NCBI GenBank assembly: GCA_009780595.1
Contig: WQZT01000023.1
Span: 1-12,272, forward strand
Origin: Treponema sp.
GTDB lineage: Bacteria > Spirochaetota > Spirochaetia > Treponematales > Breznakiellaceae
Reading direction: 5' to 3'
DNA length: 12,272 nt
Under the pieces are notes generated by a model. That model worked only from the letters and a program-made list of their open reading frames with translations, did no database searches and was not told where the DNA came from. A program made the translations under genes and the position numbers. Below, piece after piece: positions 1-8,184 of this stretch; the stretch's first letter is position 1, and each line of letters starts with the position of its first letter.

Positions 1-2354
1 AGGCGGAAGCCGATTGCCCAGTGCGCGGTGTCTGGCGTGTCGCTGTTGCGGACAACAACACGGACATTACCGACGGCGTTGCTCCACGCGCCTCCGCGTC
101 TGACACGCGGCTGAGCGCCGGAAATGGGCGGCGGGCCGCCGATGGCGGGGTTGTTGTCGTTGCCTGACAACGCGCGGATGTTCGTGTACGACATCACCTC
201 GTCCCACGTCCACTCGGAAACGTTACCGCTCATATCGAAAATGCCCAGCGCATTCGGCTGCTTGCCGCGCACCGAGTGGGTTCTGCCGGAACTGTTCGTG
301 TTAAACCACGCCACCGCATCAGCGTTGTCGCTGCCTGAGTACATAAAGTTCCCCGGCGACCCGTGCCCTCCGCGCGCCGCAAACTCCCACTCCGCCTCAG
401 TCGGCAGACGGTAGCCTGAGGCATCCCAGTCAACCGTTACAGCCGCGCTGTTTATCGAAAGCAAATACGTTGCTCCCGGTATACCGGCTGTACTGCTATC
501 GTTAATAGTATAAACCTGCGTCAGATTTTCGCTGACCGTTCTATCAGCCGTGAGCAGGTAACTAAAATAAATCGCGTCAAACCACGATACCCGCTCCACC
601 GGATTATTATCTGCATCTATGCGTGTATTGCTGGGACTGACGTGGCTGCCAAGTTGGGATAGCTCCGCGTTATTGTCGCCCTGCTGCAACATCACGCGGT
701 ACTGCGCCTGAGTTACCTGCGTTCTGCCAATGTAAAACCCGTCGAGCGTTACGCTGCGTGTCGGGTACGCGTGGTGAATTGCCGGAGTGCCTGAAACGCT
801 GGAATCGCCCATGGTAAAGCTGCCGCGCGGAACCCACACCATATCAGGAACAGACGGAACCCAGCGGGCGTACAAGTTCAGAACATCATCATCGTTGACC
901 GCCTCGGACACCGCCCTGTCAAAACCCCAAGGCAGTAGCGCGGCGCGAAATGCGGGAACGTTCACATCGGCGGGATTTGCGTTTACGTCAGGGTGGTAAT
1001 GCCAGCGGTAAAACGCCCAACTGCTGGTGTCTGTGGCTGGCAGCGGCCTCATAAACGGCTCGAATGCCGTACCAGTTGTGCCGCTGGTATGCTGCACCGC
1101 AGGCGCGGTAAAAACCGGGTTGGGCGCAGCACCGTTCGGGTGTCCTAAGTGAAACCTCACCGTGTACGAGCGCGGCCCCCACGCCGCGTTGAGCGTTATA
1201 TTAGACTTAACCGTACCCGTGTTGAAATTCCACAAATTGGCAGGGTTGAGCGGATCAGTCAAAACCGTGTACCAGCCGACAAAAGCCAAATCAGGGCGGC
1301 TCATTACAGGCGGCTCAACAATACGCTCACCGTGAATAACCTCGCGGTTTGCCGGAGCTGGTGCGCCGCCGTTTGCGTCAAAGCGAACTGTATATATATT
1401 GGGAATCCACTTCGCGTACAGGTAAAAATAATCGCCCCTGCCCGGTGCAATGTCAACCTCTTTCAGCGTGTCGGTTGAAAAGTTCCACGCGCTATTGGGC
1501 AGAAAATTCGGCGTCGTGTACCAGCCGTCAAACGCATGACCGTCTCTAACCAACGGCCCCGGATCGATAATGCGCCCGTAAACTGGAGGATGTGAAAGCG
1601 GGTTTACATAGATGGTAAATTGAACGCGCGTTAGCTCAGTGTTATTTGCCCGCATCCCGCCGTTCGGCTCAAAGCGCACCGTGCGAACCGTGTAACCCCA
1701 GCGGGCGTGAAGCGTGATATTGGTACTGATTATATCCTTCGAAAAATCCCACTCCCTGCCCCAGTTTCCGGTTGTTGTCCCGTCCATCGTAAACCAGCCG
1801 CCGCACGACGAACCATCCCCCGCAGTTACAACCATCTGTGTCGGCTGCACAGCATTTCCGCCACTGGCAATTATTTGCGGCTCAGGCGGATTGGAAACGC
1901 TCACAAGGTCGGGGACATTTGCGTTGAACGTTACCGTAAAGCGCAGCGTTGACCACATCGCTTTCAGGTCGATAAACCCGTCGCCATTTACATCGTCTTC
2001 AGGTTTAATTCGGCGGGTTTCCACATCCCATGGCCTGCCATTCTCATCAACCCATCCGGCAAACCCCGCGCCCGCCAACACTACCGGGCGAAGTCTGCCA
2101 ACCGGATTACCCCACGCGATTATAAGCATCAGCGGCTGCGGCTCGCCACCCTGTGTGTTGAAGCGAACAACGCCGAAGTTCACCCCGCTGCCGCCTGATG
2201 CGGACTCTTGAACATAGTTGTTGGGGACAGTTTCCCACCATTGGCTCATAATCGGGTTGTAGCACGCCGCCAAGAAAGCGAAAAATACTACTATTGAAAA
2301 AATATATGTGCGGTTAAACTGACTGTGAACGCGCGCAGGGATGAAATTGCTCAT
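1..2354 (-). CDS. Lipoprotein with internalin B-type repeats and a SUMF1/FGE-like domain (C-terminus cut by window edge)
   Basis: The frame is open from an ATG at 2354 to the left edge, giving 784 codons with no stop. A GAGGTG ribosome binding site lies about 6 bases upstream of the ATG. The N-terminus has a hydrophobic stretch ending in a lipobox, LAAC, with Cys31 as the likely lipidated residue. Five Listeria-Bacteroides/InlB-type repeats follow, at about residues 58-138, 139-221, 222-316, 317-394 and 395-497, with typical 'TVRFxxNGG', 'FxGWYT' and 'LYAxW' signatures. From about residue 505 a formylglycine-generating-enzyme-like (SUMF1) domain begins with 'MVWVPRGSFTMGD'. It continues through 'VTQAQYRVM', 'RLPTEAEWEFAARGG', 'GNVSEWTWDE', 'RVRRGGAWSN' and 'IGFR', so only its last few dozen residues are probably missing. 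The segment matching the FGE active site carries no cysteine, so sulfatase-maturing oxidase activity is unlikely. A role as a surface binding or scaffold protein is inferred. A DxNxDGxID calcium-loop-like motif sits in the first repeat, near residues 120-130. Confidence 0.9.
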   Translation of the reverse strand, partial: MSNFIPARVHSQFNRTYIFSIVVFFAFLAACYNPIMSQWWETVPNNYVQESASGGSGVNFGVVRFNTQGGEPQPLMLIIAWGNPVGRLRPVVLAGAGFAGWVDENGRPWDVETRRIKPEDDVNGDGFIDLKAMWSTLRFTVTFNANVPDLVSVSNPPEPQIIASGGNAVQPTQMVVTAGDGSSCGGWFTMDGTTTGNWGREWDFSKDIISTNITLHARWGYTVRTVRFEPNGGMRANNTELTRVQFTIYVNPLSHPPVYGRIIDPGPLVRDGHAFDGWYTTPNFLPNSAWNFSTDTLKEVDIAPGRGDYFYLYAKWIPNIYTVRFDANGGAPAPANREVIHGERIVEPPVMSRPDLAFVGWYTVLTDPLNPANLWNFNTGTVKSNITLNAAWGPRSYTVRFHLGHPNGAAPNPVFTAPAVQHTSGTTGTAFEPFMRPLPATDTSSWAFYRWHYHPDVNANPADVNVPAFRAALLPWGFDRAVSEAVNDDDVLNLYARWVPSVPDMVWVPRGSFTMGDSSVSGTPAIHHAYPTRSVTLDGFYIGRTQVTQAQYRVMLQQGDNNAELSQLGSHVSPSNTRIDADNNPVERVSWFDAIYFSYLLTADRTVSENLTQVYTINDSSTAGIPGATYLLSINSAAVTVDWDASGYRLPTEAEWEFAARGGHGSPGNFMYSGSDNADAVAWFNTNSSGRTHSVRGKQPNALGIFDMSGNVSEWTWDEVMSYTNIRALSGNDNNPAIGGPPPISGAQPRVRRGGAWSNAVGNVRVVVRNSDTPDTAHWAIGFR

Positions 2355-2402
2355 TCGACACCTCGTAGCTGCCTGTTTTTAATTACTTTTTAGATATATA
2401 GA

Positions 2403-2432
2403 ATTCTAAAGCATTGTCATCGCTATTTTCAA
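2403..2432 (-). promoter_or_regulatory. Candidate sigma70-type promoter for the SUMF1/InlB lipoprotein
   Basis: On the minus strand a TTGAAA -35 (2432-2427) and a TAGAAT -10 (2408-2403) are separated by 18 bases. This puts transcription start near 2396, about 40 bases before the lipoprotein ATG. The match is good but the region is AT-rich, so chance matches are possible. Confidence 0.5.
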
Positions 2433-2489
2433 GGAATTTTGACTTTTTCTTCGCAACGTTTCTCCGGGCATAGACTAAAGCAAAGCATA

Positions 2490-2518
2490 TTGACCGATTC
2501 TGCTAAATATGGTAATAA
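2490..2518 (+). promoter_or_regulatory. Candidate promoter for pdxS
   Basis: TTGACC (2490-2495) and TAATAA (2513-2518) are separated by 17 bases. The implied transcription start, near 2525, falls at the ribosome binding site AGAGGAG (2524-2530). The leader would therefore be very short, which lowers confidence in this placement. Confidence 0.4.
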
Positions 2519-2536
2519 TTTTTAGAGGAGTTTTTA

Positions 2537-3409
2537 ATGGAAGACAAATATCTTGAGAAAGCAAAAAAAATCCTAAGCTTGAAAGGCGGCGTTATCATGG
2601 ATGTTACCACGCCGGAGCAAGCTAAAATAGCAGAAGCCGCCGGAGCTGTTGCGGTTATGGCGCTTGAACGTGTTCCGGCGGATATTCGCGCCGTGGGCGG
2701 GGTTTCCCGAATGAGCGACCCCAAAGTTATCAAAACCATCCAAAAAACTGTCAAAATACCGGTGATGGCGAAGTGCAGAATCGGGCATTTTGTCGAGGCG
2801 GAGATTTTGCAGGAGCTTGGCATCGACTGCATCGACGAAAGCGAAGTTCTCACCCCCGCTGATGATATTCATCATATTGATAAAAGAAATTTCTCCGCAC
2901 CCTTTGTCTGCGGTGCGACGAATCTGGGCGAGGCGCTACGCCGCATCGAAGAAGGCGCGGCGATGATACGCACGAAGGGCGAGGCTGGCACCGGCGATGT
3001 TGTCCAGGCGGTGCGGCATATGCGCGCGATAATGGCGGAAATCCAGATGCTCCAGGCAACGCGCGAGGACGAGCTGTTCCAAAAAGCCAAAGAGTTGCAG
3101 GTTCCGTTTGCGCTTGTGCAGTATGTGCATAAAAACGGCCGCCTCCCCGTGCCGAACTTTTCGGCGGGCGGCGTAGCGACTCCGGCGGATGCCATTCTCA
3201 TGGTTAAGCTCGGCGCGGAAGGCGTTTTTGTCGGCTCCGGTATTTTCAAGTCCGGCGATCCCGCCAAACGCGCCAGCGCGATTGTCAGGGCTGTTGCCGA
3301 CTACAAAAACACACGCTTGCTTGCAGAAGTGTCCGAAAACTTGGGCGAAGCGATGGTCGGCATCAACGAGAGCGAAATCGCCATCCTTATGGCAGAGCGC
3401 GGGAAATAG
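2537..3409 (+). CDS. pdxS: Pyridoxal 5'-phosphate synthase, PdxS (SNZ) subunit
   Basis: PdxS makes pyridoxal 5'-phosphate from ribose 5-phosphate, glyceraldehyde 3-phosphate and ammonia in the cytoplasm (the DXP-independent route). The 290-residue length is normal for the family. Family signatures are intact: 'GGVIMDV' with Asp22, 'AKCRIGH' with the sugar-phosphate Schiff-base Lys79, and '[10 protein letters not shown]' with the second active-site Lys147. These match Asp24, Lys81 and Lys149 of the Bacillus enzyme with an offset of two. The C-terminal phosphate-binding stretch '[12 protein letters not shown]' and '[10 protein letters not shown]' are also present. The ATG at 2537 has AGAGGAG six bases upstream. 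The glutaminase partner PdxT usually sits next to pdxS, but here a tRNA gene follows. PdxT is either elsewhere in the genome or the enzyme uses free ammonia. Confidence 0.97.
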   Translation: MEDKYLEKAKKILSLKGGVIMDVTTPEQAKIAEAAGAVAVMALERVPADIRAVGGVSRMSDPKVIKTIQKTVKIPVMAKCRIGHFVEAEILQELGIDCIDESEVLTPADDIHHIDKRNFSAPFVCGATNLGEALRRIEEGAAMIRTKGEAGTGDVVQAVRHMRAIMAEIQMLQATREDELFQKAKELQVPFALVQYVHKNGRLPVPNFSAGGVATPADAILMVKLGAEGVFVGSGIFKSGDPAKRASAIVRAVADYKNTRLLAEVSENLGEAMVGINESEIAILMAERGK

Positions 3410-3420
3410 AACACTCCTTC

Positions 3421-3449
3421 TTGACAGGTTTATAAAAATCCTGTATCGT
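3421..3449 (+). promoter_or_regulatory. Promoter for tRNA-Gln
   Basis: A consensus TTGACA (3421-3426), a 17-base spacer and TATCGT (3444-3449) lie 12 bases after the pdxS stop codon and 46 bases before the tRNA 5' end. Start of transcription would be near 3456, leaving a leader of about 39 bases for RNase P to remove. Confidence 0.6.
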
Positions 3450-3494
3450 ATTCTTGAGCGGCAGAAGGCTAACCAACTGCCGCCCAAGGTTCAC

Positions 3495-3565
3495 TCCCCG
3501 GTTGTGTAAGGGTAGCACGGCAGACTCTGACTCTGCTTGTGGGGGTTCAAATCCTCCCTGGGGAA
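3495..3565 (+). tRNA. tRNA-Gln (anticodon CTG)
   Basis: The 71-base cloverleaf folds fully by eye. The acceptor stem pairs TCCCCGG (3495-3501) with CTGGGGA (3558-3564), with one G-T pair, and A3565 is the discriminator. The D arm is 3504-3518, with GTGT pairing GCAC and a short 7-base loop containing GGG. The anticodon stem GCAGA/TCTGC encloses loop CTCTGAC, with anticodon CTG at 3527-3529, reading CAG. The variable loop is TTGT, and the T arm is GGGGG / TTCAAAT / CCTCC. No CCA is encoded, so it must be added enzymatically. No clear hairpin terminator follows, only a T-run near 3590. Confidence 0.95.
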
Positions 3566-3906
3566 ATAATCATTTCAAGAGTCAAAAATTTTTTTATCGT
3601 AGTAGGAAAATATTCCACTGCCAACAAACTGAGGAATGGAAAATCAATAGGATAAAAAATGGGAGTCCACAAAATTTTTAGATTAAACACAGCAGACACC
3701 TCTGAGCAGTTCACGGTTCACTTATAACAAGAGTGTAACTAATAATACTATAAAGAGTAGCATAACAAATCTCGCAGTATATTGTCAACCAATTAATAAT
3801 TCAGTTCACCTAAAAAAATATATTCTCGTTAGTTTAGGCGCATGTGCGCTTGAAATAAATTTATTCAGTGGACATTGCCCCACAACAATGTCCAGAGGAG
3901 TGTTAC
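3566..3906. other. AT-rich intergenic region between tRNA-Gln and a secreted-protein gene
   Basis: This 341-base stretch contains no convincing gene. It is clearly more AT-rich than the flanking coding DNA. It holds a T-run just after the tRNA, a small GCGC/GCGC hairpin with a 4-base loop at 3838-3849, and the larger hairpin at 3869-3894 described separately. I saw no copy of the tRNA 3' end that would mark an attachment site. Promoter-like AT elements (for example TATATT near 3819) are present, but none pairs with a good -35. Confidence 0.5.
3869..3894 (+). promoter_or_regulatory. 9-bp hairpin abutting the ribosome binding site of the 3907 gene
   Basis: TGGACATTG (3869-3877) and CAATGTCCA (3886-3894) are perfect inverted complements around the 8-base loop CCCCACAA. 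The last stem base is the first base of the AGAGGAG ribosome binding site (3894-3900). In RNA this could modulate ribosome access or protect the 5' end; as DNA it could be an operator. The pairing is seen directly, but the function is inferred. Confidence 0.55.
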
Positions 3907-4809
3907 ATGAATAGTAACAAAAGGGTATTTATCGGGATTGTCTGCGTAATGCTGGCGGCAACATCCAGTCTTTACGCGCAAGAAGATCAGCGATCTTCAG
4001 GCAATCAGGTTTCATTTGGGGGCGGCGCAATTATCGCCGTTTCAGACGGTGGAATTTCACTGGGTCCTGCATTGCAGGTTTCCTGGGTCAATACCGGACT
4101 GTTTACGGACAGGCTGGGGTTGGGGATACATCCAAGTATCATGATGCCTATTGGTGATGAGATTGGTCTTGGGGCAACACTGATAGCAGGTCCTGCAATG
4201 ACGGTCTTTGACAACGGCACGTTCAGGATACCGATAACGCTGGGACTGCATGCCGATTATGTTTTTGCTATGCAAGTTGAAGGAAGATGGGTATGGAATA
4301 TCGGTGCAGGTACGGTAAACCTTCTCGCTAGCGATGCGGTTGAACTGTATATCAACAATTTTGAGTATCTGGAGGATGCTAATAACAGAGCATTGATAAT
4401 TGTCGCCAGCGGTGATAGAGATAGCCCAAGCGGAATTATTAACAATGCGGGATGGTATAGCCTTGAGGCAGAACTGAACATAACAAATACCATCAATAAT
4501 GGTACGTATTCTTCTTTTCTAGTTTATATCAGTAAGATAAGAATTAATGGAACAGAATGTAACTTTTCTTCTGTTATGGGCATTGGAGGGGTAATCTTTG
4601 GAAAACTGTCCAGTGTTTGGGGTGGCGGGGGAGAAGCACAGTATCCTGACAATTTCCCTTCACCTATCAATATAACCGATTCGACTAAAGCCATTAAAAC
4701 GATATTAACGGTAGCTCCTGATATTACCGATTGCTGGGATGGAGATGGGAAACTCATTTCAGGAGCTGATCCTTACAAGTACATCACCGTGCAAGGCATT
4801 CTTGAGTAA
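3907..4809 (+). CDS. Secreted or outer-membrane protein of unknown function
   Basis: I do not recognise this 300-residue protein as a named family. The ATG at 3907 is chosen over an upstream in-frame GTG at 3868 for two reasons: AGAGGAG lies six bases before it, and translation from it starts directly with a signal peptide (positive start 'NSNKR', hydrophobic core, likely cleavage after 'SLYA' at residue 24). Residues about 32-120 have the alternating, glycine-rich pattern of small outer-membrane beta-barrels, for example 'SFGGGAIIAV', 'GLGIHPSIMMP', 'GLGATLIAGP' and 'RIPITLGLHADYVF'. The rest is AT-richer in codon use, rich in Asn, Ile and Ser, and does not end in the aromatic residue usual for barrel proteins. 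Two cysteines, Cys218 and Cys276, could pair outside the cytoplasm. The change in character near residue 120 suggests a mosaic or partly degenerated barrel. Confidence 0.7.
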   Translation: MNSNKRVFIGIVCVMLAATSSLYAQEDQRSSGNQVSFGGGAIIAVSDGGISLGPALQVSWVNTGLFTDRLGLGIHPSIMMPIGDEIGLGATLIAGPAMTVFDNGTFRIPITLGLHADYVFAMQVEGRWVWNIGAGTVNLLASDAVELYINNFEYLEDANNRALIIVASGDRDSPSGIINNAGWYSLEAELNITNTINNGTYSSFLVYISKIRINGTECNFSSVMGIGGVIFGKLSSVWGGGGEAQYPDNFPSPINITDSTKAIKTILTVAPDITDCWDGDGKLISGADPYKYITVQGILE

Positions 4810-4841
4810 GTTTCTCTTCAGTAAAGAATAACAAAAATAAG

Positions 4842-4871
4842 AGGCTGTTCGCTTTTTCATGACAGCCTTTT
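4842..4871 (+). terminator. Putative Rho-independent terminator after the 3907 gene
   Basis: AGGCTGT (4842-4848) pairs with ACAGCCT (4862-4868), and a short T-run (4868-4871) follows, 32 bases past the stop codon. The 13-base loop is rather large and the T-run short, so termination may be moderate. Confidence 0.55.
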
Positions 4872-4959
4872 ACACGTTAAGCCTAGTATTGCACGCTGCT
4901 TTTGATACATAATTCTTCCATATTCTCCCATAAATTAGGAAACAAACAAGAAATATCTA

Positions 4960-4989
4960 TTGAAATTATCTTTGATAATAGGATATAAT
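4960..4989 (+). promoter_or_regulatory. Candidate promoter for the LysM lipoprotein gene
   Basis: TTGAAA (4960-4965), an 18-base spacer and a perfect TATAAT (4984-4989) lie in the 291-base gap 4810-5100. Transcription would start near 4996, leaving a leader of about 105 bases before the LysM ATG. I see no known riboswitch fold in that leader. The rest of the gap is AT-rich and otherwise featureless. Confidence 0.5.
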
Positions 4990-5100
4990 CTAGTAACGCA
5001 AGCTATTTCAGACTGTGGGATTTTAGGACAACAGTCAAATAGCCGTTAATAGTATAATAAACTAGTTTGAGGACCTGCTATTTTACGAGGAGGTAAAGTA

Positions 5101-5577
5101 ATGAAGAAATTCACAATTGGTTTTATGGTTCTACTCGCCGGAATGATGCTGGCCGCTTGTGCTGGTGCCCCGCCTGTTACGGAGACACCGCCCCCCCCGC
5201 CTCCCCCTGTACCTGAACCCGTAGCGGTGGTGCTTGAGATTGACCTTGCTGGATCCCGGCAATACACGGTCGTGTCGGGGGATGTTCTTTCCGGTATTGC
5301 CCGCAGATTCTACGGAAGTGCTGGCGCGCTGCAACATGCGGGCAGACAAAACGGGTTTTTCTACCCGACAATTATACTCGCAACTCCAGAGATTACCGAC
5401 CAGGACTTGATTTTTCCAGGAATGGTGTTGACTATTCCCGAACTCAGGAGAAACCTTGAGAATCCCGGCGCTGTTCAGGCAATAAAGGGCGCCTTGCTGG
5501 AAGCCGCCGACGTCAACCAGCGAAGAAATCGCCCCTTGGATGCGGAAGGGTTGAGAAGGCTCGCCAACTCCCTTTAG
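5101..5577 (+). CDS. LysM-domain lipoprotein
   Basis: This 158-residue protein begins with a lipoprotein signal ending in LAAC, with Cys20 as the lipidated residue. A Pro-rich linker (residues 24-40) includes seven consecutive prolines at 30-36. One LysM domain follows at about residues 54-113, from 'QYTVVSGDVLSGIARRFYG' to 'LIFPGMVLTIP', with an insertion-rich middle. The C-terminal 45 residues are charged and helical-looking. LysM binds N-acetylglucosamine-containing glycans, usually peptidoglycan, so a membrane-anchored, wall-binding periplasmic protein is likely. The ATG has an excellent GAGGAGGT site (5087-5094). An 8-C run in the linker codons (5191-5198) is a possible slippage site. 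The gene lies upstream of metK, with a strong hairpin between them. Confidence 0.9.
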   Translation: MKKFTIGFMVLLAGMMLAACAGAPPVTETPPPPPPPVPEPVAVVLEIDLAGSRQYTVVSGDVLSGIARRFYGSAGALQHAGRQNGFFYPTIILATPEITDQDLIFPGMVLTIPELRRNLENPGAVQAIKGALLEAADVNQRRNRPLDAEGLRRLANSL

Positions 5578-5604
5578 AACGAGAGTTTTAGTATCGCTAA
5601 TTTT

Positions 5605-5630
5605 GGAGGCTTCAGATTTCTGAAGCCTTC
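5605..5630 (+). terminator. Strong hairpin between the LysM gene and metK (terminator or attenuator)
   Basis: AGGCTTCAG (5607-5615) pairs perfectly with CTGAAGCCT (5620-5628) around the 4-base loop ATTT. Two more pairs (one G-T) extend the stem to 11 bp. The following bases TAGCTTTT are only a weak T-tract. No good promoter is visible between it and metK, so partial read-through into metK or protection of the upstream mRNA end is plausible. Confidence 0.5.
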
Positions 5631-5654
5631 TAGCTTTTGAAGGAATAATACGAG

Positions 5655-6824
<1,170 letters not shown>

Positions 6825-6829
6825 TAGTA

Positions 6830-7597
6830 ATGACGCTTACATCACGCAAACTGGACAATTTTTTCCGCGGTATTTTGGACATCGAGGGTTTTAAGGATGC
6901 CGATTCTTCGCTGAACGGCATTCAGGTTGACAACAACGGTGCCGAACTGGGAAAAATTGCCTTTGCGGTTGATGCTTGCACCGAAGTTTTCAAGCGCGCG
7001 GCTGAGGTTGGCGCGGGGATGGTTTTTGTCCACCACGGGCTTTTCTGGGGCAAACCACTTTCTATACAAGGCAGCCACCGCCAGCGCGTCAAGTTTCTGC
7101 TCGATAACAATATCGCGCTGTACGCGGCGCACCTGCCCCTCGATCACCATCCCCAACTGGGGAACAACGCGATTTTGGCGGAGTTGCTGGGCATGCAAAA
7201 TGCCCAGCCCTTTGGCTCGTACCACGGACGCGCGATTGGTTACAAGGGCGAGCTTGCCCAGCCCCTTACGATTGATGAGGCGGTTGCGCGGATAACGTAC
7301 ATGGGGCGGCCGCCGGCGGGGGTTTTTCCCTTTGGAAAGAAGGAAAACCGCAGGTGCGCGGTTATTTCAGGCGGGGCGGCATTCGGCGCGTTTGAGGCGA
7401 TTGACGAAGGGCTTGACCTGTACGTTACCGGGGAAACTTCGCACACGGTGTACCACCCCGCGCTGGAAAGCGGCCTCAATATCATCGCCGGAGGGCATTA
7501 TTCGACCGAAGTGTGGGGCGTTCGCCGAATGATGGAGGAATGTGTAACCCGCCTCGGGATCGATGCCGAGTTTATCGATGTGCCCACAGGTCTGTAA
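6830..7597 (+). CDS. Nif3-like (YbgI/DUF34 family) dinuclear metal protein
   Basis: This 255-residue protein matches the short, single-module form of the Nif3/YbgI family, often labelled 'GTP cyclohydrolase 1 type 2 homolog'. The expected metal ligands are visible: His68-His69 in 'FVHHGLFW', Asp105 in 'HLPLDHHP', and His223 with Glu227 in 'GGHYSTEVWG'. The N-terminal 'SLNGIQVD' and the 'VTGETSHTVYH' motif also fit the family. The family is widespread and binds two metal ions, but its physiological reaction is not firmly settled. The ATG lies five bases after the metK stop, with only a weak AAGG upstream, so translation is probably coupled to metK. Length and motifs are normal. Confidence 0.92.
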   Translation: MTLTSRKLDNFFRGILDIEGFKDADSSLNGIQVDNNGAELGKIAFAVDACTEVFKRAAEVGAGMVFVHHGLFWGKPLSIQGSHRQRVKFLLDNNIALYAAHLPLDHHPQLGNNAILAELLGMQNAQPFGSYHGRAIGYKGELAQPLTIDEAVARITYMGRPPAGVFPFGKKENRRCAVISGGAAFGAFEAIDEGLDLYVTGETSHTVYHPALESGLNIIAGGHYSTEVWGVRRMMEECVTRLGIDAEFIDVPTGL

Positions 7598-7642
7598 TGT
7601 AAAATCTTAAATCGGAAGATAAAAAGCGATAAGGAACTAACG

Positions 7643-8179
7643 ATGCTGAATAAAAATAAAACGCTTCTTCTCCCCTTTATACTGACCGCGCTGGTGGTGG
7701 TTCTGGATCAGGTTACAAAAGCTTTTGTCGTTAAGAATTGGCCTGTGCCGGGAACGTTTATTACCGATGTCTTTGGCAACAATCTGCTGATTTTTTTCCA
7801 TGTCAGGAATCCCGCCATTGCCTTTAGTATAGGGTACGGCCTTCCTCAGCCATTCCGTTTTATCCTTTTTGTGATTGTGCCTGTGGTCGTGCTTAGTTTG
7901 CTGGTGTGGTATTACTGTAAGACGACTGAGTTCAGCCGTATTCAGCGCTGGGCTATTGCAGGAATAGTTGGCGGGGGATTTGGCAATATCATCGACCGTC
8001 TGTTTAGGCCCGACGGCGTGGTGGATTTTATCAGCGTGAAGTTTTTCGGTCTTTTCGGAATGGAGCGCTGGCCAACCTTCAATGTCGCCGATGCCAGCGT
8101 TGTGGTCTGCTGTATTATTCTCCTGTGTACGATGCTGATTCCGCTGAAACGGGCGGCGGCGGAAAACCCGGTGGATTAA
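7643..8179 (+). CDS. lspA: Lipoprotein signal peptidase (signal peptidase II)
   Basis: LspA is an inner-membrane aspartyl protease that cuts the signal peptide from diacylglyceryl-modified prolipoproteins just before the lipidated Cys. The 178-residue protein shows about four membrane segments (residues about 8-30, 70-92, 103-118 and 148-167). It also has the family motifs 'LDQVTK' (21-26), 'RNPAIAFSIG' (55-64), 'GNIIDRLFRPDGVVDFI' (114-130) and 'FNVADASV' (146-153). Asp128 and Asp150 correspond to the two catalytic aspartates. The third motif reads N-P-A-I-A-F-S, where many homologues have a glycine in place of the first alanine. The start has AAGGAA eight bases before ATG. Predicted substrates are encoded nearby: the InlB/SUMF1, LysM and LRR lipoproteins. 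Confidence 0.96.
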   Translation: MLNKNKTLLLPFILTALVVVLDQVTKAFVVKNWPVPGTFITDVFGNNLLIFFHVRNPAIAFSIGYGLPQPFRFILFVIVPVVVLSLLVWYYCKTTEFSRIQRWAIAGIVGGGFGNIIDRLFRPDGVVDFISVKFFGLFGMERWPTFNVADASVVVCCIILLCTMLIPLKRAAAENPVD

Positions 8180-8184
8180 GCACG

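Noticed and set aside
1714..2211. 165-codon open frame on the plus strand
   Set aside because: It lies antisense inside the InlB-repeat part of the minus-strand lipoprotein, whose translation shows clear domain signatures; the plus-strand product has none and no ribosome binding site.
2936..3487. 183-codon minus-strand open frame over pdxS
   Set aside because: It is antisense to a complete pdxS and runs over the tRNA promoter; no recognisable protein features.
3454..3681. 75-codon plus-strand frame after pdxS
   Set aside because: It reads straight through the tRNA-Gln gene and has no ribosome binding site.
3868..3906. Upstream GTG start adding 13 residues to the secreted-protein gene
   Set aside because: It would place the hairpin and the ribosome binding site inside the coding region and push the signal peptide inward; the ATG at 3907 has a well-spaced AGAGGAG.
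3566..3906. Integrative element attachment site next to tRNA-Gln
   Set aside because: No repeat of the tRNA 3' end and no integrase gene were found in the window.
5578..5654. SAM riboswitch before metK
   Set aside because: Only a simple hairpin of 11 bp is present in 77 bases; no kink-turn, pseudoknot or multi-helix junction pattern is visible.
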